Counted from the first letter of the stretch, positions 43,852 to 52,975 are shown. The stretch: DNA of 60,261 bases from Prevotellaceae bacterium UBA1746 (GCA_002314875.1 DCHS01000012.1:1-60261); one strand, 5' to 3'. Notes: generated from the letters alone by a model not told the origin. Translations and numbers: made by a program.

Positions 43852-45411
43852 TTAAAATGCAATGTTGAAACCAATACCAACAACATCATTGGTACGGCTA
43901 TAGAGGTCGCTCTTCACACCTACAGCAGTCTGGGTATTCACAGTGCGATCCTGGTAGAAGGTACGCATATAACCGAGGTCGATGTTGAAATACTTGGAAG
44001 GATGGAGACGAACACCGAAGCCGATTGAATTGCTGCTGAGGTTGAACGAAAGGTCGTTCATGTATGCATCGCTGAGACCATACTGGGTAGTCTGCCAAGA
44101 AGCAGAGATAGTCACGAGTTTACAGCAGTCCCATTCAGCACCGGCATTGAGTTCCCAGGTGTTGTGATCAATCAAATCCTGCTTGTCACCGTACTTCTTT
44201 GCACACTTGTCAAGATAGTAATGAGCACCGGCATTGATGCGAACCTTCTCGATGGGAGAATACTGAGCACCGAGAGCTACGATTCCAGGAATATCCTCAC
44301 GAACCTTCTCGCCATCCTTGAACTGTGCGAGCGTATTACCAGCCTGATTGGCCTGAGCCGTTGCAAAGGCATTCATTTCGCTCTTGTTCTTCAAACTCAT
44401 ATGAGTGGGAGCTTCAAACTTCGCAGCAACGTTCCACTTGTCATTGATCATCCAGTCGATACCGATGATGGGAGTGATGCCGAAACCGCTCTGATCGGTG
44501 TTGAGGGTGAGGGTATAGTCGTTCAAACTCTGAGAACCAGAACCTTCCTGAGTGCCAGAACCCTGAGCACCAGGAAAACCGAGCTGAGCATTGGCAGGAA
44601 TGTCGTAAGAATACTGGCAGTTGTAAGCATAGTTGGCGTTGACGTCCTGAACATAACCGTTGTAGTTGCAGGTTGCATATACGCCACGGAGACCAACATA
44701 ACCAGCAAGGTTATCAGTGAACTTGTAAGAACCACCAATCTGAAGACCGAAGTAGTAGCTGCGGCCCTTCATATAGGCATCGAGTGAATAGCCGGTCATC
44801 TGTGAGGTTGTTGCAGTATTGTAAGTACCCGTATTGGCAATGGCAGAAGCATAAGCCTCAGGAATACCCATTGCAGCCAATTTTCCAGCAACAACATTAG
44901 GAAGAGCTGCACCAACCTGTGCGTTTACAGCACTGTTCACCATAGCGGGCAACTGAGAAGCGATGGTACCACTATAAAGTGCTTCGAAAGATCCGAGACC
45001 CTTATCGAATTCGCACTTACCACCACCACCACCAAGAGCGAGGTGAGCGCTAACACTCCACTTGGGACGATTATAAGAAAGCGTTACAGAAGGAACAACA
45101 GGGGCAAAAGCTTCACCAACAAATTCGTGTGTGCTGTTTCCAGGATCATTGGTGTTCAATGCGAAAAGGGGGAAAGTCGTATTGATGGTACGTTCCTGGA
45201 TAGCAGTCTGGCTGTTCAAGCTCAAATGCCAGCCTTCGCTGAGGAAAGCATTACCAGCGGGGTTAGCGTAAAGGCTGGTAAGAGTAATCTGTCCTTCCTG
45301 GCTCATGTTGCGAAGGAAGGCTGCATTCTGATTCGTGTTGGTGAGGAGACCACCTGCCATTGCAGGAAGTGCAAGTGCCACAAATGCGGCAGAAATAAAG
45401 AATTTCTTCAT
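43852..45411 (-). CDS. OmpP1/FadL-family outer-membrane transport protein
   Basis: This is a 519-residue outer-membrane barrel for hydrophobic compounds. The signal peptide MKKFFISAAFVALALPAMAG is followed by the FadL-type hatch start GGLLTNTNQNAAFLRNMSQE and the conserved YANPAG segment. Strands alternate to the final VGIGFNIAF with terminal Phe. Family members import long-chain fatty acids or aromatic compounds; the ligand here is unknown. The leader is long (about 135 bases) and the 3' UTR carries three tandem repeats. Confidence 0.88.
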   Translation of the reverse strand: MKKFFISAAFVALALPAMAGGLLTNTNQNAAFLRNMSQEGQITLTSLYANPAGNAFLSEGWHLSLNSQTAIQERTINTTFPLFALNTNDPGNSTHEFVGEAFAPVVPSVTLSYNRPKWSVSAHLALGGGGGKCEFDKGLGSFEALYSGTIASQLPAMVNSAVNAQVGAALPNVVAGKLAAMGIPEAYASAIANTGTYNTATTSQMTGYSLDAYMKGRSYYFGLQIGGSYKFTDNLAGYVGLRGVYATCNYNGYVQDVNANYAYNCQYSYDIPANAQLGFPGAQGSGTQEGSGSQSLNDYTLTLNTDQSGFGITPIIGIDWMINDKWNVAAKFEAPTHMSLKNKSEMNAFATAQANQAGNTLAQFKDGEKVREDIPGIVALGAQYSPIEKVRINAGAHYYLDKCAKKYGDKQDLIDHNTWELNAGAEWDCCKLVTISASWQTTQYGLSDAYMNDLSFNLSSNSIGFGVRLHPSKYFNIDLGYMRTFYQDRTVNTQTAVGVKSDLYSRTNDVVGIGFNIAF

Positions 45412-45551
45412 ATTGATATTAATTTAAGCGTTTGTTTTCCCCGAGCGGCTCCTGCGTTTTAATGGGTTCGTAAACCTCGAAAAACTCATAAGCTAGGAAA
45501 AATAATACGCAATATTGTTTTATTTTTCGTTTGGCTTGTTAATTTCGTCGG

Positions 45552-45559
45552 CAAAAGTA
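45552..45559 (-). promoter_or_regulatory. -7 box of the FadL-type gene
   Basis: TACTTTTG on the minus strand is the only TAnnTTTG match between this gene and the his leader. It implies a leader of roughly 135 bases before the ATG at 45411. Confidence 0.5.
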
Positions 45560-45641
45560 CATCAAATTTTCTCTTTGGAAAAGAATTCGTTGCACATTAT
45601 TTTGAATTTTGTGCAAAATATAAACTTTTTGGCAAATATGC

Positions 45642-45672
45642 TTGGCAGTTTCACAAGAAATTCTTTCCTTTG
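45642..45672 (+). promoter_or_regulatory. his operon promoter
   Basis: TTG (45642-45644), a 20-base spacer and TTCCTTTG (45665-45672, one mismatch to TAnnTTTG). Transcription would begin near 45680, about 20 bases before the leader peptide. Confidence 0.6.
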
Positions 45673-45698
45673 CAGTCGAAACTAAACTTATTTCGCAC

Positions 45699-45755
45699 AT
45701 GACACTCCTCCATTGGCATCATCACCATCATCATACACAGCTTAATGAGCGGTGA
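45699..45755 (+). CDS. hisL: his operon leader peptide (18 aa, 7 His)
   Basis: ATG at 45699 opens an 18-codon frame, MTLLHWHHHHHHTQLNER, ending in TGA at 45753-45755. Seven of 18 codons are His, six of them consecutive. It lies between the promoter and a terminator directly before hisG, the layout of an amino-acid attenuator. Scarcity of charged His-tRNA should stall the ribosome between 45711 and 45734. The stop codon lies inside the segment complementary to the terminator. The first residues resemble those of the trp leader (MTLFH). Confidence 0.95.
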   Translation: MTLLHWHHHHHHTQLNER

Positions 45756-45838
45756 GCGGCCACGTGTGCATACCCAAAAGAACTACACATATAATATATA
45801 TTAAAGGCTCACCGGAGAAATCCAGTGGGCCTTTTTTT
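45750..45838 (+). promoter_or_regulatory. his attenuator: antiterminator segment and terminator
   Basis: The terminator is AAGGCTCACCGGA (45804-45816), GAAA loop and TCCAGTGGGCCTT (45821-45833), followed by T. CGGTGAGC at 45750-45757, which contains the leader stop codon, is perfectly complementary to GCTCACCG at 45807-45814 in the 5' arm. A ribosome terminating at the stop would cover this segment and let the terminator form. One stalled on His codons would leave it free to pair and prevent termination. Pairing is seen in the sequence; the mechanism is inferred. Confidence 0.88.
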
Positions 45839-45857
45839 ACAACATACTGAAAAATTT

Positions 45858-46715
45858 ATGAATATGTTACGAATAGCAGTACAAAGCAAAGGACGACTCC
45901 ACGATGAGACGATGGAACTCCTTGCAGAAGCAGGTATTAAAATCGGCTCTGCCAAGCGACAACTTCTGATGGCAGCAAAGAACTTTCCCGTAGAAATCCT
46001 CTTTCTTCGCGATGATGACATCCCCAATACGGTGGCTGATGGTGTTGCCGATGTAGGAGTCGTTGGTCTCAACGAACTTCTCGAGCGAGGTGATCGTGCA
46101 AAAATCGTTAAGCGCTTAGGTTTTGGCAGTTGTCGTCTGTCGATTGCCATTCCCAAAGCCGAGGAATATGACGGAAAGCGTTGGCTGGAAGGCAAGCGCA
46201 TCGCAACGAGTTATCCGGAAATTCTCAGAAAATGGCTGAAGGAGAATGCCATCCGCGCTGACATTCACGTCATCACCGGTAGCGTAGAAATCAGTACAGG
46301 CATTGGACTTGCCGATGCAATCTTCGATATCGTCAGCAGTGGTTCTACGCTCATCAGCAACAACCTCAAAGAAGTAGAAACCATTGTGACCAGCGAGGCG
46401 GTTTTGATTGCCAAGCAAAATCTTGACGCTGAAAAGCAAGAAGTTTTGGATCAGATTCTCTTCCGTTTGGAGGCCGTGATGACCGCTCAGAACAAAAAGT
46501 ATGTTTTGATGAATGCACCAAAAGCCTCTCTTGAAGAAATCCTGAAAGTCCTACCTGGCATTAAGAGTCCTACAATCCTTCCTTTGGCTGATCCCGATTG
46601 GTGTTCCGTTCATACCGTTCTTGACGAAGATTGTTTCTGGCACATAATTACGCAGTTAAAAGCTGCAGGAGCTCAGGGAATCCTTGTACTTCCTATTGAA
46701 AAAATGATTCTGTAA
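45858..46715 (+). CDS. hisG: ATP phosphoribosyltransferase (long form)
   Basis: This 285-residue enzyme catalyses the first, feedback-inhibited step of histidine synthesis, joining ATP and PRPP. Start is ATG 45858, with ATG 45864 (MLRIAVQSKGRL) an equally likely alternative. The PRPP-binding region includes ITGSVEISTGIGLADAIFDI and VSSGSTLISNNL. The C-terminal ~75 residues (LKVLPGIKSPTILPLADPDW) are the ACT-like regulatory domain of long-form HisG, so no HisZ is needed. It is the first gene after the attenuator. Confidence 0.96.
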   Translation: MNMLRIAVQSKGRLHDETMELLAEAGIKIGSAKRQLLMAAKNFPVEILFLRDDDIPNTVADGVADVGVVGLNELLERGDRAKIVKRLGFGSCRLSIAIPKAEEYDGKRWLEGKRIATSYPEILRKWLKENAIRADIHVITGSVEISTGIGLADAIFDIVSSGSTLISNNLKEVETIVTSEAVLIAKQNLDAEKQEVLDQILFRLEAVMTAQNKKYVLMNAPKASLEEILKVLPGIKSPTILPLADPDWCSVHTVLDEDCFWHIITQLKAAGAQGILVLPIEKMIL

Positions 46716-46726
46716 TTCACTTGGTT

Positions 46727-48016
46727 ATGACTATTTCTGTTTGTCCCCAAAAGGAGAAGTGGAACGGCCTCTGTGCTCGCCCCACGATGGATCTCATTCA
46801 ACTTTTCAACACAGTACGTCCCATCGTGGATGCTGTCCGTTCACGCGGTGATGAAGCATTGCGCGAATTCGAAGCTCGCTTCGACCATGCAGAATTATCT
46901 GATTTGCAAGTTTCTTCCGAAGAGATTGATGTTGCAAAAGAAACGCTGGCACCTCAACTTAAGGACGCCATTACCCAGGCAAAAGACAATATTGCCCGTT
47001 TCCATGAGGCACAGCGTTTCCAGCCCATCTCCCTAACGACAGCAGCGGGTGTTTATTGCGAGCAGCGTAGTGTTCCTATCGAAAAAGTTGGTCTATATAT
47101 TCCAGGAGGAAGTGCTCCGCTATTCAGTACCGTTCTTATGCTTGCTGTACCAGCGCAGATTGCAGGTTGCAAGGAGATTGTCCTCTGCACACCCCCCTCT
47201 TCAAACGGCACTATTCACCCTGCCATTCTCTTTGCCGCCCAACTTTGCGGTGTTAAGCAAATATTCAAACTCGGCGGCGGCCAGGCTATCGCAGCCATGG
47301 CTTGCGGCACGGAAAGCGTACCCAAGGTGGATAAAATCTTCGGCCCTGGAAACCAATATGTTATGGCCACAAAACAGTGGGTAAGTCTGCATGGTGTTGC
47401 CATTGACATGCCGGCAGGCCCCTCGGAAGTGGAAGTCATTGCTGACGAAAGTTGTAAGCCTTCCTTCGTGGCAGCAGATCTTCTCAGTCAGGCAGAACAC
47501 GGTCCCGATTCGCAGGTCATCCTGATCACAGATTCAGAAAAGTTAGCCCAGGAAATTCAAAAGGAGGTTTCCCGCCAGTTGGCTCTTCTTCCTCGCCAGA
47601 ACATTGCAGAAAAAGCTTTGGCAAACAGCAACACCATTGTTTTCACAAGCCGGGAGGACATTATTGCATTTACCAATCAATATGCTCCGGAGCACCTCAT
47701 TATCGCCACAAAAGACTACCGCACCATAGCCAATAGCATCACAAATGCCGGCAGTGTTTTCCTTGGAAACTATTCGTGTGAAAGTGCCGGCGACTATGCT
47801 TCCGGCACCAACCACACACTTCCCACACTGGGCTATGCCCGCAGTTACAGCGGACTTTCTTTGGATAGTTTCCAACGCAAAATGACCTTACAGGAACTTA
47901 CTGAAGACGGCATCCGAAGCATTGGAAAAACGGTAGTGACCATGGCAGAAGCCGAACAACTGGACGCACACGCAAATGCCATGCGTATCCGTTTAGATTC
48001 CTTACAAAACAAGTAA
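46727..48016 (+). CDS. hisD: Histidinol dehydrogenase
   Basis: This 429-residue enzyme oxidises L-histidinol to L-histidine in two NAD+-dependent steps using Zn2+. Start is ATG 46727; the TTG six bases earlier is less likely. Family blocks are YIPGGSAPLFSTVLMLAVPA, FGPGNQYVMATKQWV, DMPAGPSEVEVIADE, LLSQAEHGPDSQ, and the catalytic-region YAPEHLII and GDYASGTNHTLPT. It starts 11 bases after hisG. Confidence 0.97.
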   Translation: MTISVCPQKEKWNGLCARPTMDLIQLFNTVRPIVDAVRSRGDEALREFEARFDHAELSDLQVSSEEIDVAKETLAPQLKDAITQAKDNIARFHEAQRFQPISLTTAAGVYCEQRSVPIEKVGLYIPGGSAPLFSTVLMLAVPAQIAGCKEIVLCTPPSSNGTIHPAILFAAQLCGVKQIFKLGGGQAIAAMACGTESVPKVDKIFGPGNQYVMATKQWVSLHGVAIDMPAGPSEVEVIADESCKPSFVAADLLSQAEHGPDSQVILITDSEKLAQEIQKEVSRQLALLPRQNIAEKALANSNTIVFTSREDIIAFTNQYAPEHLIIATKDYRTIANSITNAGSVFLGNYSCESAGDYASGTNHTLPTLGYARSYSGLSLDSFQRKMTLQELTEDGIRSIGKTVVTMAEAEQLDAHANAMRIRLDSLQNK

Positions 48017-48028
48017 CATTTCATCATC

Positions 48029-49069
48029 ATGATTGAAAAACTTATTCGACCCAACATATTAAGTCTCGCTCCTTATTCCTGCGCTCGCGATGAATTCAAG
48101 GGTGGAAATGCAGAGACGGTTTTTCTCGATGCCAACGAAAGTCCGTTCGGCGAAGGACTGAACCGCTACCCTGACCCCTTGCAACGCGAAGTCAAAAGCC
48201 GGATCTCAGAAATCAAAGGCATTGCCGCAGAGAAGATTTTCCTTGGAAACGGCTCCGACGAAGCCATCGACTTGATTTTCCGTGTTTTCTGCCGTCCAGC
48301 CATTGACAATGTCATTGTGCTCACTCCCAGTTATGGCATGTATGAAGTCTGTGCGAACATCAACGACGTCGAATGTCGCCTCGTTCCTTTGCAAGAAGAT
48401 TATTCCTTCCGCGCTGATGATGTTCTCGCTGCAGCAGATGAGCGGACGAAAGCTGTTTTCCTCTGCTCTCCCAACAATCCTACGGGAAATCTTCTTCCCA
48501 ATGAGGAAATCGAGAAAGTTTTAAAAAACTTCCAGGGTATAACCATCATCGATGAAGCCTACATTGATTTCTGCGCCGATGCAACCTGGAGAAAACGCCT
48601 TGAAGAATACCCGCGTCTCGTGATTCTCTCCACTTTCAGCAAAGCGTGGGCAGCAGCAGGAGTTCGTCTGGGAATGGCCTTTGCTTCAGAGGAAATCATC
48701 AAGTTGTTTAACAAGGTAAAATATCCTTATAACATCAACATACTCACGCAGCAGAAGGCTTTGGAAATTCTGGAAAACCCCGAAAAGATACAGCAGGAAG
48801 TCGCCTTAATCCTCAGTGAGCGTCAACGTTTGCAAGAAGAACTTGAGCAACTTCCCATCGTGAAGAAAGTTTTTCCTTCCGATGCCAATTTCCTTTTGGT
48901 ACGTGTTGAAAATGCTCCAGAGACCTACCTGCGTCTGGCCGAAAGCAACATCATTGTTCGCAACCGTCACCGTGTCATGCTCTGCAAAGATTGTCTGCGC
49001 ATTACCATCGGTATTCCCGAAGAGAACAATCAACTTATCCAAAATCTCCAAGAAATCTCAGCCTTATGA
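48029..49069 (+). CDS. hisC: Histidinol-phosphate aminotransferase
   Basis: This 346-residue fold-type I PLP enzyme converts imidazole acetol phosphate and glutamate to histidinol phosphate. Evidence includes LDANESPFGEGLNRYPDP near the N-terminus, FLGNGSDEAIDLIFR, CSPNNPTGN, IDEAYIDF and the PLP Lys205 in STFSKAW. The stop codon overlaps the hisB start (ATGA), giving translational coupling. Confidence 0.96.
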   Translation: MIEKLIRPNILSLAPYSCARDEFKGGNAETVFLDANESPFGEGLNRYPDPLQREVKSRISEIKGIAAEKIFLGNGSDEAIDLIFRVFCRPAIDNVIVLTPSYGMYEVCANINDVECRLVPLQEDYSFRADDVLAAADERTKAVFLCSPNNPTGNLLPNEEIEKVLKNFQGITIIDEAYIDFCADATWRKRLEEYPRLVILSTFSKAWAAAGVRLGMAFASEEIIKLFNKVKYPYNINILTQQKALEILENPEKIQQEVALILSERQRLQEELEQLPIVKKVFPSDANFLLVRVENAPETYLRLAESNIIVRNRHRVMLCKDCLRITIGIPEENNQLIQNLQEISAL

Positions 49070-50136
49070 AAAGAGCTCTTTTTATTGACCGCGACGGAAC
49101 CATCATTCGTGAGCCCGCTGACGAGCAGATTGATGCGTTTGAGAAACTCCAATTTGTAGCTGGCACATTCAAGGCCCTCTCTACTCTTCGGGAACTCACC
49201 GACTACGAACTTGTGATGGTGAGCAATCAGGACGGATTAGGAACGAGTAGTTTTCCAGAGGAAACCTTCTGGCCCGTTCACAATTTCATCCTGGACACAC
49301 TGAAAGGCGAAGGAATCGTCTTTGACGATATTCTCATCGACCGCCATTTCCCCGAAGACCATCATCCTGACCGCAAACCGGGAACAGGTATGATGGGAAA
49401 ATATCTCAGCGGTGAGTACGACCTTTCACAATGCTATGTTATCGGCGACCGTGAGAGCGACATGCAACTCGCTCACAATTTAGGTTGCAAAGGTCTGCAG
49501 ATTGACGAGAACGGAGCAATGAACTGGAGAAAAATCACGGAGATTGTCTTGGCAGGACAGCGTTCGGCAGAAGTTCATCGCCAGACACGAGAGACGGATA
49601 TTCTGGTTCGCGTTCTTCTGGATGAGCCTAATCTCTGTGATATTTCTACAGGCATCGGATTCTTTGACCACATGCTTTCGCAGATTTCCCATCACGGTGG
49701 CATTGGTTTGGAAATCAAAGTCAAAGGGGACTTGTATGTTGACGAGCACCATACCATTGAAGATACGGGACTCGCTCTCGGAGCCTGCCTTCGTGAAGCA
49801 TTGGGGAATAAACTCGGAATCAACCGCTATGGTTATTGTCTTCCGATGGACGATTGTCTCTGCCAGGCTGCCCTGGATTTCGGTGGCCGTCCCTGGCTGG
49901 TCTGGGAAGCCGATTATCATCGTGAAAAAATTGGCGACATGCCCACAGAGATGTTCTTCCATTTCTTCAAAAGCCTCAGCGATTCCGCACTGATGAATCT
50001 CAATATTAAGGCAGAAGGAACCAATGAACACCACAAAATAGAAGGAACATTCAAAGCCTTTGCCCGTGCTCTCCGCGTGGCTATCGCCCGTGATCCCTAT
50101 CACCTTGTACTACCCTCCAGCAAAGGCACTTTATAA
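49066..50136 (+). CDS. hisB: Bifunctional histidinol-phosphatase/imidazoleglycerol-phosphate dehydratase
   Basis: This is a 356-residue fusion. The N-terminal HAD phosphatase (about 1-165) has the nucleophile motif LFIDRDGT and the Cys/His zinc-type region DRHFPEDHHPDRKPGTGM. The C-terminal IGP dehydratase has the paired metal-binding motifs GFFDHMLSQISHHGG, DEHHTIEDTG and NEHHKIEGTFKAFARAL. It therefore does two non-consecutive steps of the pathway, as in enterobacteria and most Bacteroidetes. Start is ATG 49066, overlapping hisC by 4 bases. Confidence 0.97.
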   Translation: MKRALFIDRDGTIIREPADEQIDAFEKLQFVAGTFKALSTLRELTDYELVMVSNQDGLGTSSFPEETFWPVHNFILDTLKGEGIVFDDILIDRHFPEDHHPDRKPGTGMMGKYLSGEYDLSQCYVIGDRESDMQLAHNLGCKGLQIDENGAMNWRKITEIVLAGQRSAEVHRQTRETDILVRVLLDEPNLCDISTGIGFFDHMLSQISHHGGIGLEIKVKGDLYVDEHHTIEDTGLALGACLREALGNKLGINRYGYCLPMDDCLCQAALDFGGRPWLVWEADYHREKIGDMPTEMFFHFFKSLSDSALMNLNIKAEGTNEHHKIEGTFKAFARALRVAIARDPYHLVLPSSKGTL

Positions 50137-50148
50137 TTCCCTTTTTCC

Positions 50149-50739
50149 ATGCAAGTAGCAATTGTAAAATATAATGCAGGAAACATTCGCTCGGTCATCA
50201 ATGCCTTCTCCCGCTTAGGCATTACTCCTTTATATACAGATGACCCGGAGCAATTGGCGAGTGCTGACAAGATAATTTTTCCAGGTCAAGGAGAAGCGAG
50301 CAACGCCATGCGATATCTCAGAGAGCATCGTCTTGACGAGGTGATACGAAACCTTCAGCAGCCCATCCTTGGCATCTGCATCGGCCAGCAGTTGATGTGC
50401 AGTCACTCAGAAGAGGGCGATGTGGACTGCTTAGGCATTTTCGATGCTCCCGTCCTGCGCTTTCAGCCAGAGCAGCAGGCGCAGAAAGTTCCTCACATGG
50501 GTTGGAACACCATCGGCAATCTTCAGAGTCCGCTCTTCAAAGGATTGAAAACCGATGACTTCGTGTATTTCGTTCATAGTTTCTATGTTCCCATCTGCGA
50601 ACATACGATAGCAACAACGGACTATATACTTCCCTACTCCGCCGCCCTTCAGCGCGATAATTTTTATGCCACACAGTTCCATCCCGAAAAAAGCGGAACC
50701 GTCGGCGAAACCATCCTTCGTAATTTCCTCGAACTATGA
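50149..50739 (+). CDS. hisH: Imidazole glycerol phosphate synthase, glutaminase subunit
   Basis: This 196-residue class I glutamine amidotransferase supplies ammonia to HisF. The nucleophile is Cys77 in LGICIGQQLM, and the His-Glu pair lies in ATQFHPEKSGTVG near the C-terminus. PGQGEASNAM is the oxyanion-side region typical of HisH. The last four bases overlap hisA. Confidence 0.96.
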   Translation: MQVAIVKYNAGNIRSVINAFSRLGITPLYTDDPEQLASADKIIFPGQGEASNAMRYLREHRLDEVIRNLQQPILGICIGQQLMCSHSEEGDVDCLGIFDAPVLRFQPEQQAQKVPHMGWNTIGNLQSPLFKGLKTDDFVYFVHSFYVPICEHTIATTDYILPYSAALQRDNFYATQFHPEKSGTVGETILRNFLEL

Positions 50740-51464
50740 TTCAACTTATCCCTGCCATAGACATTATTGACGGGCACTGTGTCCGTCTGACCAAAGGAGA
50801 TTACTCCACCAAGAAAATCTACAACACCGATCCCGTAGCAGTTGCTCGTGAAATGGAAAGTTACGGTTTTCAGCGTCTTCACGTGGTTGATTTAGACGGA
50901 GCGAAAGCACACCATATCGTCAACCATGAAGTTTTGAAACGCATCACAGCAGAAACCCATCTTGAAGTTGATTTCGGTGGTGGAATCAAGACCGATGAAG
51001 ATTTGCAGAAAGCCTTTGACTGCGGAGCATCATTCGTCACCATTGGCAGCATTGCTGTCACACAGCCCGAACTTTTTATGAGTTGGCTGGAGAAATATGG
51101 TTCTGAGAAAATCATTTTAGGTGCCGATGTCCGAAAAGGACGCATCAGCATCAATGGTTGGAAAGAAGAATCATCACAGGAACTGCTTCCGTTCTTGGAA
51201 AACTACATTAGAGCGGGGGTAAAGAATGTGCTTTGTACGGAAATCTCTCATGACGGTATGCTCCAAGGACCCGCAATAGAACTATACCAAAAGATAATGG
51301 ATTCGTTTCCCAACATCAACCTCATTGCCTCGGGCGGCGTTGGCAATATCGATGATATCCGCAATCTCAACGCGGCCGGTATTCCCTCAGTCGTTTTTGG
51401 AAAAGCCATTTATGAAGGACGCATTGATCTCAAACAATTGGCTCAAGAATTCCTAACCTTTTAA
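50736..51464 (+). CDS. hisA: ProFAR isomerase
   Basis: This 242-residue (beta-alpha)8 barrel catalyses an Amadori rearrangement of ProFAR to PRFAR. The two catalytic Asp lie in LIPAIDIIDGHCVRL and LGADVRKGRISING. Phosphate sites are DFGGGIKTDED and ASGGVGNIDD. The start overlaps the end of hisH. Confidence 0.96.
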   Translation: MIQLIPAIDIIDGHCVRLTKGDYSTKKIYNTDPVAVAREMESYGFQRLHVVDLDGAKAHHIVNHEVLKRITAETHLEVDFGGGIKTDEDLQKAFDCGASFVTIGSIAVTQPELFMSWLEKYGSEKIILGADVRKGRISINGWKEESSQELLPFLENYIRAGVKNVLCTEISHDGMLQGPAIELYQKIMDSFPNINLIASGGVGNIDDIRNLNAAGIPSVVFGKAIYEGRIDLKQLAQEFLTF

Positions 51465-51474
51465 ACCCTTAACA

Positions 51475-52230
51475 GTGTTAGCCAAAAGAATCATTCCCTG
51501 TCTTGATGTCAAAGACGGGCAAACAGTAAAAGGAACCAACTTCGTCCATCTCCGGTCTGCTGGTGATCCTGTAGAACTGGGAAAGATGTATTCAGAAACA
51601 GGGGCTGATGAACTCGTGTTCCTCGATATCACAGCCAGCCATGAGGGTCGCAAGACTTTCACCAAACTTGTAGAACGACTCTCCGAAGAAATCTACATAC
51701 CCTTCACCGTCGGTGGTGGTATTGGCAGCATTGACGACGTTGATCGCCTTCTCTCCGCTGGTGCTGACAAGGTCAGTATTAACAGCGCCGCCTTACGCCA
51801 TCCGGAGTTGATCGACGAAATCACGCGCCATTTTGGAAGTCAGGTTTGCGTCGTTGCCATCGATGCACGCCAAGAAGGCGACACCTGGACTTGCTACCTG
51901 AATGGTGGGCGAATTCCAACCGAACGAACGCTTTTTGATTGGGCCAAAGAATGCGCAGATCGTGGAGCTGGCGAAATTCTCTTCACCTCCATGGACCACG
52001 ACGGCGTTAAACAGGGTTTTGCCAATGATGCCCTCCGTCAACTCTCCGAAACACTTCCCATACCAATTATCGCCTCTGGTGGCGCAGGTGCCAAGGAACA
52101 TTTCCGCGATGCTTTCACACTAGGCCATGCTGATGCAGCCCTCGCAGCCTCAGTGTTCCACTTTGGCGAAATCCCCATTCCCGAATTAAAACAATATCTC
52201 CTCAACGAAAAAATACCCGTAAGAATATGA
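51475..52230 (+). CDS. hisF: Imidazole glycerol phosphate synthase, cyclase subunit
   Basis: This is a 251-residue TIM barrel. It starts with GTG at 51475 (MLAKRIIPCLDVKDGQTVKG), a standard length; no upstream ATG is in frame. The catalytic Asp residues lie in CLDVKDG and VAIDARQEG. VGGGIGSIDD and ASGGAGAKEH are the phosphate sites. Works with HisH. The stop overlaps the hisIE start by 4 bases. Confidence 0.96.
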   Translation: MLAKRIIPCLDVKDGQTVKGTNFVHLRSAGDPVELGKMYSETGADELVFLDITASHEGRKTFTKLVERLSEEIYIPFTVGGGIGSIDDVDRLLSAGADKVSINSAALRHPELIDEITRHFGSQVCVVAIDARQEGDTWTCYLNGGRIPTERTLFDWAKECADRGAGEILFTSMDHDGVKQGFANDALRQLSETLPIPIIASGGAGAKEHFRDAFTLGHADAALAASVFHFGEIPIPELKQYLLNEKIPVRI

Positions 52231-52853
52231 TCGTCGATTTTGAAAAATGTGGCGGACTCGTTCCCGCTATCGTCCAGGATGCCGAAACCCGCCAAGTGCT
52301 GATGCTCGGTTATATGAACCAGGAAGCACTGGAAAAAACTCAGGCCACAGGTCTCGTCACCTTCTTCAGCCGTAGCCGTAACTGCCTTTGGACCAAAGGC
52401 GAGACCAGCGGTAATTACCTCCACCTCGTCAGCATTCAGAATGACTGCGACAACGACACGCTCCTCGTCCGCGTTCATCCCGACGGCCCTACCTGCCACA
52501 AAGGGACGGATACTTGCTGGGGGGAAAAGAACGAAGCACCAACCAACAGCAATCCCCTCCTCTTCCTCTCCGAACTGCAGGATTTTATTGAGAAACGTCA
52601 TCGTGAAATGCCCGAGGGCTCTTATACCACAAGCCTTTTCAAAGATGGTTTGAACCGTATGGCGCAAAAGGTTGGCGAAGAAGCGCTGGAATTAGTCATC
52701 GAGGCTTGTAACGGTACTAATGAACGCATGATCTACGAAGGAAGCGATATGCTCTACCATCTGATCGTCCTCCTGACCTCCAAAGGTCTCCGCATTGAAG
52801 ATCTTGCCGCAGAACTTGTCACTCGTCATGATCCTTCATGGCACAAGCACTGA
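52227..52853 (+). CDS. hisI: Bifunctional phosphoribosyl-AMP cyclohydrolase/phosphoribosyl-ATP pyrophosphatase
   Basis: This is a 208-residue fusion (HisIE) catalysing the second and third steps. The N-terminal cyclohydrolase has VLMLGYMNQEAL, FFSRSRNCLWTKGETSGN and the zinc ligands DCDNDTLLV and GPTCHKGTDTC. The C-terminal MazG-like pyrophosphatase has VGEEALELVIEA and YEGSDMLYHLIVLL. It is the last his gene. No convincing terminator lies between it and the trp promoter, so some read-through into trp is possible. Confidence 0.96.
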   Translation: MIVDFEKCGGLVPAIVQDAETRQVLMLGYMNQEALEKTQATGLVTFFSRSRNCLWTKGETSGNYLHLVSIQNDCDNDTLLVRVHPDGPTCHKGTDTCWGEKNEAPTNSNPLLFLSELQDFIEKRHREMPEGSYTTSLFKDGLNRMAQKVGEEALELVIEACNGTNERMIYEGSDMLYHLIVLLTSKGLRIEDLAAELVTRHDPSWHKH

Positions 52854-52922
52854 CCTATATCACGGATAAAACGCTTTTGGCATTTCCATTTTTACTGATA
52901 GCGTAAAAAACTCCAAAAATTA

Positions 52923-52954
52923 TTTGCCCAATTCAGAGAAACGGGCTATATTTG
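52923..52954 (+). promoter_or_regulatory. trp operon promoter
   Basis: TTTG (52923-52926), a 20-base spacer and TATATTTG (52947-52954) are an exact match to the Bacteroidetes consensus. Transcription should begin near 52961, some 15 bases before the leader peptide. Confidence 0.82.
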
Positions 52955-52975
52955 CTCTATCAAAACTCATACATT

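Noticed and set aside
45711..45734. Poly-His stretch as a tag or low-complexity artefact
   Set aside because: Placement between promoter and terminator immediately before hisG, with complementary antiterminator, explains it as a leader peptide.
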